From the NCBI GenBank assembly GCA_958510875.1, contig OY294068.1:35754297-35818296 (forward strand): a DNA stretch of 64,000 bases, in the 5' to 3' direction. Positions within the stretch are counted from its first letter, which is position 1; each line of letters begins with the position of its first letter. The notes beneath the pieces were generated by a model. The model saw only the letters and a program-made list of their open reading frames with translations, searched no databases and was not told where the DNA came from. Of this stretch, positions 1 to 12,500 are shown piece after piece. The DNA is from Endomychus coccineus. Lineage: Eukaryota; Arthropoda; Insecta; Coleoptera; Endomychidae. Position numbers and translations under genes: made by a program.

Positions 1-527
1 GTTTTCATAATCTTGGATAACCACTCCTATTTTAGTAATATGTTTGGGGGTTGTAACTTTTACCCAATAAGAGAGAAACTTGCCACAGTCTAGTGAGCTG
101 AATATAAAAGAACTATTCTATTTTTGTTGACAGGGACCTTGATTTTATGACCTTATTTAGACTCCCTCGAATTTAGGTATTAATGAAAATTATGTCAACT
201 TAATATTCTAATTACGTATTTAATAAGAAACGACGAATATATTGTAGCTTAAAAGGAAAGGGCATGGTAAAAACCCTTTGTTTAAACCATAGCAAGTGAT
301 CCATTTGCCATTTCAAATTGATCATAAAAATATATCTTAACTACCAATATTCTGTAAATCACTTGTTTTCTTTAGAACCATTTCTGTTAACTTCGTAATT
401 TATGATTCCCTGTTGAAACTGTAAGAAACCGACTTTGACATAATTGTATTATTTTTTTGACACGAAATCAAAATATACAAACCTATTGTAAACACAAGGC
501 TCATAAATATCGAGGTTAAATACTCAC
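1..527. other. Intronic sequence of the cyclase gene, nothing recognised
   Basis: No conserved reading frame is visible. The donor site of the cyclase exon at 528-747 lies at its right end, so this is most simply the next intron of that gene, whose remaining exons would lie left of the window. Confidence 0.5.
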
Positions 528-3500
528 CCTGCAATAATTTGGAACACACTGTTCATTACTCTTATAACCAGTTCGAAAGGCATTTTCATCGGAACTACGT
601 TGATTGCGGTGATAGAAACTTGACGCATTTCGCTCAAAAATTCTAGGGGCTCGTACAGTTCAATCGTGTCCATCACTGGTTTTATGAAGAACTTTTTCAT
701 GTGCTCCATTAAGTCAAATTTGAAAACATTATTCACTGTTGGTCTTACTGTAATATAAACTCTTGTTTACGGAAAGCAGAACCAAATACTGAGTTTTCAT
801 GTTACGCGATAAAGGATAAATCACATTTACCCGTTTTGATGTCCATATCAAACCGCTATCTCATTCACGTAGGTATCTTCAGGAAATGTATTCAAGAATT
901 GTAAAAAAAAACTTTTTGATACTTCCATTAGTGGACGAATTGGTTATAGTAAAACTATAAAAGAGTTCATACTATGGATAAACTATAAAACTATAAATAA
1001 GAAACAATCACTCTTATCCACTAAAAATACTGTTAAAGTACTGAGAACCTTTCAGCTATCATGGTATCAACCTCTGATGATGGCTACTTGGTAGCTGAAA
1101 GATGATTGTTTCTTATTCATAGTACTGCTTATAGATTCAACATAAAATGGAATAAGATGATACTTAGTACTCTATTTAGGGCCTTTAAATGTGAAATCAA
1201 AGATGAGAAGAAACAATTGAGCGAAGCTTCATGCAAGATAGTTTCAATTAAATACATCCAAGGATTATCCACTCTATAGAAACTTGTTTTGCTTATATAT
1301 TGATTTGAATACAAAACGCAACACCTACAGAAGAGGCACATTAATGTAACTAGTAAGTGTAAGGATGCTGAAGCGAAATAAAAACATAAATACAAAATTT
1401 ATTCAATAATGAGTGACCCCACCGCGATTGTTTATGCACTCATTTACTCGATGAGGTACAGTTTGAACAAGATGATCAATGTCGCCTTGAGGTATCCCAT
1501 CCCAAGCTTCTTGGATACGAAGTCGAAGATCATTTAAATTGTGAGGGGGGTGGCGTAATCTACTCAGTCTTGTACCGATTATATCCCAGACATGTTCAAT
1601 CGGCGATAGATCCGCTGAACGTGCAGGCTATGGAAGCACCACCACATCAGCATCTTCTAAATACTGCATTGTAACCCTTGCCGTATGAGGACAGGCATTA
1701 TCCTGTTGCAACGTTCCAACACGTTGGTTATGTAATTGGCTGCATTTAAATTGCCCTGGACGAAAACTACTGACCTACTGTCATAACATATTGCACCCCA
1801 AACCATTACTCCTAATGTAAGGGCAGTATGACGTTCAACAGCAAATTGCAGATTTATTCTTTCCCCACGTAAATGCCTCACCCTCATCGCCCACCATGGG
1901 CCCACAAACTAAATCGCGACTCGTCACTGAAGACCACATGATGCCATTCCTGCATCCATCACTCGCTCATTACACCACTCCAGCCTACGGCAGCAATGAC
2001 GTGGGGTGAGGCGAAGGCATAAAAATGGTCGGTAAGAACGTGTGCCAAAAGATCTTATCCGTCGATAGACGGATGCCATGAAGATTCTTTGTCCTAAAAC
2101 TTCCATCCAGTCATTTCCTACAGCTCGTGTAGTGGAAAACCTGTCTCTTAGGGCCAATGTTTTTAGGTGGCGTTCTTCACGATCTGTAGTTCTCCTAGGA
2201 TGTCCGGATCCGCGGCGACTCTCATGAAGGCCTTCTTCAGACCATCTTGACCAACAACTTAACACTGTTGTAACGTTACGACCCACACGGTTGGCAATTT
2301 CCCGAAATGAAAATCCACCCTCACTCATACCAATAAGCCGGCCACGTTCAAACTCACTTAACTGGCGATAATTTTAACGTTGTCGAACTCTAGGCATTGT
2401 GGATAATGTTTACGACAGAAAAAATGTTAATTTTTACGATTAGGGCTTGAAAACATTCCTCTTCCTTACATAAAAAAACATAACAGAAACTGAGATAACG
2501 TTGGAGTTTTTTATTGAAACTTTAATCGTTTCTTGATTATATTGAAGTATTCCTTCAGTGAAAATTTCAGGCATATTGCTCAACAAACACTAGGTGTTGC
2601 GTTTTTTGTTCAAATCAGTATATATTATATTTGTATTATCGTTTCTGGTGATGAAAATGATAAAACTGACTAGTTGTGAAAATTTATATGTTTGGACATA
2701 CGCTTGTGATTATTACAACCTGGCGTAGTCGGTAGGCTATAGACCAATGACTGATGCTGAACATGAGCATTCACAATGTAATTATTTTCACCCTACAATT
2801 TGTTGGATCTCTAAATTGTGACGTGTACGGAAACATTCTGTCAAGGAACCTTTTACCCTGGAACTTTTTCATATTCGGAGTAACAGAATATTTCCACAAA
2901 TATTGATATACCAGCTAAAGCCAAAACTAAAGCTAAATATATTCACTACTCAGTTCAACCCTAAGAAGCATATGCTAATAAGTTGGAATTGAATTTTATT
3001 TACGTAAGAAGTCAGTTTCGAGCTGGATAGCAACTGATGTTTCTGATGATGACGACGAATTGGACCTAATACTGGTAGTTGCTGTGGACAATAATATCAA
3101 TTAGTTAAGCATTATGTTACTGCTATGGGCATTGGTGTAATAGTCGAAATATCGAAATGTTATTAAAATAATGACAAGCCAAATACTGGAACATAATGTG
3201 ATTCATGATGTTACAAATAAAAAGATGTTGGCAGACTTGATTGTGTTCACCGGCCCACCATGGATAAGTTTCAGTGAACATTCATGGACTAATAAGTAAC
3301 TAATAACTATAATAGAGTTCACACTGTGGATAAGAAATAATCACCCTTATCTACTAAAAATACTACTAAAGTACTGAAGACCTTTCGGCTACAAAGTAGC
3401 CATCATCAGAGTAAACTAAATTATGAATCAAAATGTGCCTGTTTGAATACTAGTTGTGGATAATAATGTAAACAAAGGGTTACCCTCAGCTGGAGATAAA

Positions 3501-6500
3501 TTGAAATTTAGTGAATCGCTTTTTCGTTTATACATTTCCGTCCCTTCAAAATTACCTAGAAATTTGTAAATATGTACTGTGTTCCTTATAACGAGTTAAA
3601 ATGTTCCTTACAGTTTCACCCACATAGCATTTTCAACAGAACTCACAACTGATTTTGTAAATCCTGGATTTGTCGAAATCGGAAACTTTGTCAAACGGTG
3701 TTTTAGCTTGTTCTTACATCTATAAACTGGTTGTATTGCAAATTTAGAAAACAAACTATGGAATTTATTAATTACTAAAGAATGATAAGTGGAACTTTTG
3801 AATTTTATCGAAGTATTTGAAGGTGGCTCCAATTTGGTTAGTTGGATACGTTCCAATTTCCTTTTCTGTTTAGAAACTAAATTATTGATCAACGATTTCT
3901 AGTAACCATTGTCCAACTCAATTTGCTGAAGTTTCTCAATTTCTTTGTTATAATTTTGATGGCTCAAAGGGACGTTCAATAATCTATGAAGTAAACTATT
4001 AAACGGAGCTAAATGGTGTAGCTGAATCCGCCGGGGTATACCATTTGTTTGAGTGGGTTTTCTGTACATGTCGAAATTCGAGTGATTACCATCTTTTATA
4101 ATGTTGATATCAAGGAAATGAAGCTGATTATCTGCTTCCATTTTGACAAATAACCTTGAATTAATTAGCCATAAATTTCAACAATTGTTACCAATAACTC
4201 CTAGAGAAGTAACTAAGAATGTAAACATTATTCACAATAAAACTGATATTATTTTCAATGGAACGGAAATGAGTTTGTTGAATAAAGGCTTAAAATTTTG
4301 CAAATGATTCTAAGAAATTACCTACGGAGAATTCAATTAATGATATTGAAAATACGATTTGGTCTCTGAACTTTCAAGATAAAGCTGTTATTCGTAACAA
4401 GTGCATGAACATTCTTGAACATTCAAATAAATCATATAAAAGTTCCTCCAATAACTTCAATAATATCTGTAAATCATTGAAAGAAAAAGACTGTTATTAC
4501 TTGGAAGCAGATAAGGGAAATTCCTTCGTAATTATAGTCCAGGAAATAAAGTACAAAATCGACCCAAATTAGAAAAATTAGGTAAAAGGCCGATTTTCGA
4601 TTTGTTTTGACCTCTAGATCAGAATCTGCCACAGCTACATAGGGGGAAATTTGTCCTATTGTTAATAAACAATAAATAATGGCCAATAAATGACATGTTT
4701 TTGACATGATAAAAAAAATTGAAAACGCTATTTTCCATCAACTTTTAACGGGTAAAGTAGAAAGTTGCAGTTATTTGATCCCTGAGTCGATAAACATTCT
4801 GAAGAAATAGCTTCCAAATATTTACATCCCCGATAGAAACTGCACAAAATACGTGATCTTTATGCAAGGAGCAAAATTATTTCACTCTTAACAAAAATTA
4901 CTATAAACAAACAAGCGAATGTGCAGTGGGCAATTCACCCTCTCCTTTTTTGGCCAATATTTTTCTAAGCGAACTAGAAACCTCCTTGAAATCAAAATTA
5001 AATCAGTTTCCAAAAGTTTGATATAGATATGTAAAGTAAAGATTTTGATTTATTAGGCTTTTTGAAGACGCTTATAATACCAAATTTGATTCACTGAGTT
5101 TCACTGTCGAAATAGAAACAGATAATCAGCTTCCTTTCCTTGATATTAACATTATTAAAGATGGTAATCACTTGGATTTCTAAACGGAATAGGAAATTGG
5201 AACGTAGCCAACTAACCAAATTAGAGCCATTTCCTTCAAATACTTCAATAAAATTAAAAGTTTCACTTATCATTCTTCAGTAATTAATAAATTCCACAGT
5301 TTGTTTTCTAAATTTGCAATACAAGCAGTTTATAGATGTAAGAACAAGCTAAAACACCGTTTAGGCAACACTTGTGACAAAGTTTCCGATTTTGACAAAT
5401 CCGAGATTTACAAAATCAATTGAGTCGTATTCAAAATGCTATGTGGATCAAACTAGAAGAAACATTTTGCACATATAAAGAAAAATAATGGTGAAAAATC
5501 AGCGGTAACCGAACATATTTTGAATACAGGTAACACCATTTCTCAAGAAAGTTTATCACTTTTAAAACATAGTACAGACAAATTTCTAGGTAATTTAGAA
5601 GGAATGGAAATATATAAACGAAAAAGCAATGTACTAAATTTCGATTTATCTCCAGCTGCGGGTAACCCTTTGTTTACATTATTATCCCCAACTAGTATTT
5701 AAAGAGGCACATTTTGGGCGTTCGAAGACTAGCGCGCAAAGCCTCTTAAAGCCGCTAGGGTCAGTATACGACAAGCGCGCGAGCTACCTGCGGTATACAT
5801 ATTTGTGCTTCCACAATAAATTCTTTTAAATCTCCGACGAATTCATAAATGTTTGGATGCGCACTGAAAAGGCATACGTTAAAGTGCGAATGAAATGATT
5901 CGCATGCATTTGTTGTTTCGCAATTCCAAATATTGTCTGTGGTGAATATTTTGCGTTGTTATACATGTAATTTGTCTTCAAATAACCGTTAAATCTTTCC
6001 AATCGTGTCAAATAACCAACGTACGGTTCCATGATACGATAGGCTTCTTGTACCTCGTCTGGTCGTAGAAAAGGTATGCCAAATGTCCATCTGAGCCACA
6101 TTCCAATTGCAGATTGGTTATTTTTGTATTCTCGAACGAGACCAAATTCATAAATTTTCCTGAACCACGCCTGGGTGAAGTGGAATAAACAGCCATGGTT
6201 TATCAACCCAGGCCAACGTGATCTCAACTAATCTTGAATTGCCTAGTCAAAATCCACAATAACCTTGCATGGAAAAAATTACCACGGATATTCGCAACAT
6301 TTATCAATTATTGATTGAAATAAAATGTCGTAAGTTGTTTTTGACAAACAAAACAACAGCGGTATTTAGTTGTTGTTTTTCACTCCATGGATGATAAAAA
6401 GTTGCTGAAAATGTTGGACACAATACTCAAATGTGCCGTCCATATAGATCGTTCTCATTTGACATAAAAACTGTAGACTTTGAATAGTTCCAAGCACTAT

Positions 6501-9500
6501 TTTTTCGTTGACAGGATCGTTGATAAGGATCATACTTTCATTGTCTGGAGTAGAAAGCTGATCATTCTGGATCATTCAATCAATACGTTCATGAGTTTCT
6601 GTAATGTCACTTGGAATGGCTGGAAATTCGGATCTTCTTGTGTGAATGATTCGACGGCGACATTGCAACTTATATATGCATACCTCCTACGTTGGCCTGC
6701 ATTAATTGCACGGTCTTTTCTTTTTTCCATTTTGCACTCAACATAGATAACATGGTTGAAAATTAGAATAGATCACGGTCTATACGACCGTGGAATAGAT
6801 AAATTAAAATTGAATCTGAATAAAATATAAAAATGTTGACGGAAAATTGAGAAAATAAGTCCAAATAGTAATTGATTGCATAACATATCATGATGATGGG
6901 CTTTTTTCGATCAAATCATTTGTTTATAATTATCTAAATAACCCCCCAAAAAAACACAAAGTAAAAATGTTGCAAAAGAATCTATCAGCCGTACCATATC
7001 TATGCTTATATTGAATACCAATGTATATTATTGGTTCAAGTTAGAAAAAAAAATCAAAAAAGGCTAAGATCCTCTTCTTTTTTATTATTTGATGAATTAA
7101 AAAAAATTATTTGCAAATAATAGTGCATTTTAATTTTGTTTTGATCACATAAAAGAAGGTTACGGGTGCAGGTATACGGCAGGTAGCTCGTGCGCTGGTC
7201 GCGTACCGACCCCGCGCTAGTTGTATAAGAAGGGGATTATTTTTAATGAGCCTGCGCGCTAGTCGTAGATGCCCACATTTTGATATATAATTTAGTTTAC
7301 TCTGATGATGGCCGAAAGGTCCTTAGTATTTTAGTAGTATTTTTAGTGGATAAGAGTGATTATTTCTTATCAATAGTGTAATAAGTAACTAATCAAATGA
7401 ATATCGAAATGTTTTCCTTTACAGATGCATTAAACAAATTCTATATTAAGTTCTGAAAATTTAAAAGATCGATGTTCGTTTCATGAGTTTGCCAACCTGT
7501 CATAGAAGGAAAACAATAATAAACTTACGAACGCCAATTACCAAAGCCTTGGTATATTTTTGAACTTGTCTCCAATTAGGTCCCACACCAAGAATCTGTA
7601 AAAAAAATAATAAGATGCAGAATAACACCAATCACATATTTATGAAACTGGTATGTAGGTTGGTATAGGTATATGACATCGACTGTGAAAACAAAATGTG
7701 GTCGAGAAATTTATTTAACATCATTTAAATAGCTTTTACGTGTAACCGATCAACTACGATACTTGATTCGGTATTGGTATCGGCTAATAGACTTTTCCGA
7801 AGTGGGAAAATGGTTTCTTTAGATAATAATGAACCTATTCCTGGTCCTGGGTATACAATTCAGCTATATTGAAGATGAATTAGTTGAAATTGATGAATCT
7901 GATATGGTAGGTAATACTGAGATCAATCAGAAGAGGTAGAATAATATTTCAAAACTTTATTGGTTAAGGATACTTTGGCAAGAGCATTAATTAAGACGAA
8001 GTGAGTGTAGGGAATCGGGTTATATGGCACAAGGTTTGTTTCCTTGCAGCGGCCCAAACGAAGAAAAAAAGTCGTACCTTCTTAGTCCAGGCATTTAAGG
8101 AATTTTTTTGTCCGAATTTCCGTGAGTTCTAATTTTGGTCTATTCTTATGTATTTTGATGCGAACACGCTGGTGTAGTTTAAATTTGGATTAACCTTGTG
8201 CTCGTAAGACTATGCCCATTTTTCGATTTTTTGCATTTTGAGACAAAACTATGAGTTGTATGAAAAAATTTTTAAAACGGATTCTATTGTACTGACGCTC
8301 GCTTATTGCCGCTAAATGAAATTCGGCTTTGTTTTTTATGATGAAATTCGTTAGAATTTGGAATAGCCGATGTATTTCTCTGTAATTTGATCCAAGGTTT
8401 TTGTCGATAGGCCCAAAATTGCTTCTTCAAGAACATTATGACTGCTTGCTATATTTCATTTGTAAGTTACCTTAATGTAATTGCCGTTGTCCAATTCTTC
8501 AATCAAATACGAATTTTTATCGGTATACTGCCAGGCAGAAGTCGATAGGAGAATCTCCCCAGGTTCGCATATACGTTCTGTAGCTCTAACATCTAACACT
8601 GGTTGGCCTACCATAATGTAATTGGCCAAATTTGAATCACCCAGCAGAGAAAATAATACTCCTCCCGCTGCGATGCTGAATTTAGCTGTAAAATAAATAT
8701 GCAGTATAGAAATGCAGGTAGCATTTGTTGTAATATGGTGTATTATTTATTGCGGCTCATTCGAAGTTGCATCCCGGGAAAGGATTTTTACCTGGACCAG
8801 GAAAGGTCACAACTAAATTGCAATCAACAACTGTAGTTGGCCATATAATAGTATATTAAAGAACGAGTTTCCTAAGACTCGTCTTAAAGCACGAATTCAA
8901 GTTTAAAAAACGAGTGGCGAAGCCACGAGTTTTTTTAAAGAATGAGTGCTTCAAGGTCTTAGGAAATGAGTTGTTTATACTATTTTTTGTAATTTGCTCT
9001 TTTTATGCCGTTTTTAAACAAAAATGTTCAATTTAGTCCATTTAGGGATTTTTATGGTGGTTGGTAACTCTTAATTTTGAAAGTGAAAATTTGATTTAGT
9101 GGTTCTGTGATCGCTTTCTTGAGTTGTTGACGCTCAACACTGTCATTTAAACTGACATAATGATGACAAGATAATTCCGCATCAAGCTCGCCAACCTAAA
9201 CATTTTCGTAAAAAGTTCCGTGCTTTTTTGGATATTAAGACACGGCGAGTGATGACGTTGCGTTCGTTAATGGGTCAATTAGAAAATCAAAATGGAGGCA
9301 AATTACAAAAATATATTTAGCAAAGTTGTCATATGTTGACTGACCATACCAGGACATATAAATGGCCATACTATTGTTACAGAGATTACTTATGTGTTGA
9401 GCTTATGTTATTGCATCAAACCTAACTTACAAATAACCAGAATTATCATTTGGCGATGCTTTTCATTCAAAAAAATGTCGATCACTGCTCGAACTTCAAA

Positions 9501-12500
9501 AAAGCGCCGAAGGACTTTTCCGCAACTAAGTCAGGGTACGGCAGTATGATATGGTAAGTCATTTTCTCCAATCTCTTCAATAAACTCGCGGAATTTTGGG
9601 TGATTCAACCCAGTGGATCTGATGAAATTAACAACTGATATGACTGGTTTTAGAACTTCAGATATATCCAAACATTTCTCGCACAAGGACTGTTAATGAA
9701 TGGTACAATGTAAGACTAATGGTTTTGAACCACCATCATTTTCTACAATTTAACACAAGAGCAACCACTCCTTTATTTTTACCACACATGTTTTTCCCTC
9801 CATCAGTAGTAATAGATTTCAAGTTTTTCCATCGAAGGTTCTTTTTATTAATGACATTTTCAAACTCCCTTAGAAATATCTTCCCCAGTAGTCGTGCAGT
9901 GAATACTATCAATATCAAGAAGTTCTTCATACCTTTTATCTACTCCTCGAATAAGAATCAACACCTGAGCAGTATCTGACACATCCGTTGACTCATCCAA
10001 GGCCAGAGGTAACTACTCGAGATGTCCATTTTTGTCAGACATTTGAGATGATATATTTTCTGCGATGTCTTCCACCCCCCGAGCCACGGTGTTTGCTGAC
10101 AAACTGACAGTTTTAAACAACCTTTTCGGGGACATTTCTTCGGCTACTGCAATTACGCATCCTCTGATCATTTCTCCATCGGTGAATGGTTTTCCACGTT
10201 TCGAAAATTCAAGAGCTACACGACAGCTGGCAGAAGTTGCAGCCTCTTGTTCAGTATTGTAAATAAAGATTACTGCGACTTCAATCCGCGCTTCAAAGCT
10301 TCAAATTTTTCTGACCGTAAACTTCCTGTATATTTTGAGTAATTTTTAAAATATTTTGTCTCATAATGTCGTTTGATGTTATTTTCTTTGGAAATCCAAC
10401 ATAGTGCCTTGTTACTGGACTCAATTACGAAATATTGAAAGTTCCATTGATCTTTGAATGTTCTGCATTCACTGTCTACTTTTCGCTACTTTTCCATACT
10501 AGTAAACCACCCACAAAAACAACACGTCAAATCAAAATACTGTTACGAAGATGTCTTTTAAACACGCACAAACACGTTTCAAGGAGTTACGCACTACTTT
10601 ATTTCACAACAGACAGTTTCGCTTCCTTCGCCTTCTCCAGGCGAACTGACTCGCGGTCGCGCCACTAGCTTTTTTATACTCCAATTACTGCCATCTACGA
10701 GTGAATGGTATACACCAGATCTGTAATGGAAAATAGGGTAGCGAAGCAAACAATGGCAGTCGTCATCACGTGCAAGATAGTAGTAGAAAGGTTGGCAGAG
10801 AATGCCCCTGACCAATACCCTCTATAATACAAGTACCACAGATTACCCTTGAAGGGTAAATTGTGTTCAGTGCATTCAACATGTCAAATTGAGGCAAATG
10901 AAATCGATGTGCCTAATCGCAGACATTTTCCACAATGCCAGCGACGACTCTCCATTAGTAATCAAAGAAAATTCTTCAATTGCATGTGGACTAATTGCTT
11001 CTGAAGAGCTCAACTGGTATAGTGCTGTGTCATTTGGTCATTTGGAATAAACTTTCAAGACTTCGGCTTGCTCAAGCTTAAGCGGTCTTTATTTAGAAGC
11101 AATTGGCTTATGAGGGAAACTAAAAAATCTACATTGACTAGTATTATAATTCAAATAGATGAAAAGACTATTGATATAAAAGATGAGCTTCCCAACCAAG
11201 GGACATTATTGATAATATTTATAGAACATTCATATCTCTTACATTCGACGCGAGCTTTTATGCTTCTCCTGAATTTGCTTTACACTAAAAATATTGAAAG
11301 TCAAATGCCACGGATGAGAACATCATGCGATATCTTATTTACTGGGAAGATTATCATGTTCAAAAAGAATATTGTCCATACAATCATTACCTTGCACTTT
11401 TATTTACTTACAAAACTTTTATAGTGACAATTGATGATATTAATAAAAGTAGGGTAATTATTGTACAGTTGAATTGTTGCCATAATCCATAATAGAATGA
11501 AGAGGAATGAATTTGATTTGAATAGTGTTCTATTCTGTATGTATTGTCTTAGTTTGTAAATTTATACCATTAAATACAAAATCGGTTTGAAAATGCCATT
11601 ACAGAAAGTATCATTATATCACAATCTAAATTGATGCTAATTGTTGTTAGACAACTTATCTTAGTAGATACCTATTTTTGTTTTGTTTTTAATGACACAC
11701 ATGATTATCCCTCATTTTTTGTATTACAATTAGGTATTCGGTATTGTAACAGTTTAGCAACGAAAGGTATTGATATTGAACTTGGCATATCCATGCCGAC
11801 TCGGCCCAATAACCGTCCCAGTGACAGTTAGGCGACCTCGCGGTCTACCACCCGCCATGCATCTCAGTGTGTTGACAGTTGCGCGCTTTTTCTTAATTTT
11901 CAGTCACTCATTCTCGCCAAACGACATCAAGTTTTTCGTACATCTACAGTCTAGCTCCTTTAGAACGATACCTCAACCACCACCCTGCCCTCTGTACTTT
12001 TCTGTATCCGTCACTAAGGCTATTAATGTATAAGATTCTGAGAATTTACATGAATATTACTTTGTTTCAAACAAATTTATTATTTACAGGACTACAATGC
12101 CTGGAATGCAATCTGCAATAAAAGTACATTGAGTGTCAGGAAAACAAATTTGTTTCTTTTGATTTCTCATCAATCAGGAAGTTCGAGAGGGGATCCAACC
12201 AAAGATGTCGAAAAGCAGGCAAATGGTAACCTCTCAATTGCCGGATTTGCTTAGAACATTTCTGGCTAAAATTCTTGAAACGCCCAACAAAAAGAATTTA
12301 AAACATACAGGTGGAAAATAGTTTATATTGAAGTTTAAATTAGATTACTCTTTAGCACCCTGGTTTGATCATTAATGGAATACTCCGATGGAGTATTAGG
12401 AACGATAACTCAAAGCCAAAGCCTCACCTTTTACAACTCCTACATCTGTTACAAAGGTTCCGAAAGATTTTTGAATGACCAAACAGCAATTAATAACTTG

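Larger units (their letters stand above)
4180..7379 (+). mobile_element. Penelope-like retroelement, plus orientation (family 1), interrupted by a MULE
   Basis: Plus-strand coding remnants appear in the expected order. An N-terminal reverse-transcriptase segment around 4330-4540 contains the family motif EADKGNSFVII. A later segment at about 5091-5165 (FTVEIETDNQLPFLDINII) follows, then the linker around 5190-5450. The terminal region runs to 5716 and resumes at 7274-7379, the gap being the MULE insertion. The sequence around 5400-5716 plus 7274-7379 matches the minus-strand copy at 3325-3650. Many stops make it dead. Confidence 0.78.

Noticed and set aside
11068..11424. 118-codon plus-strand frame as a gene
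   Set aside because: No recognisable family, no splice or promoter context, and an AT-rich composition in which such frames arise by chance.
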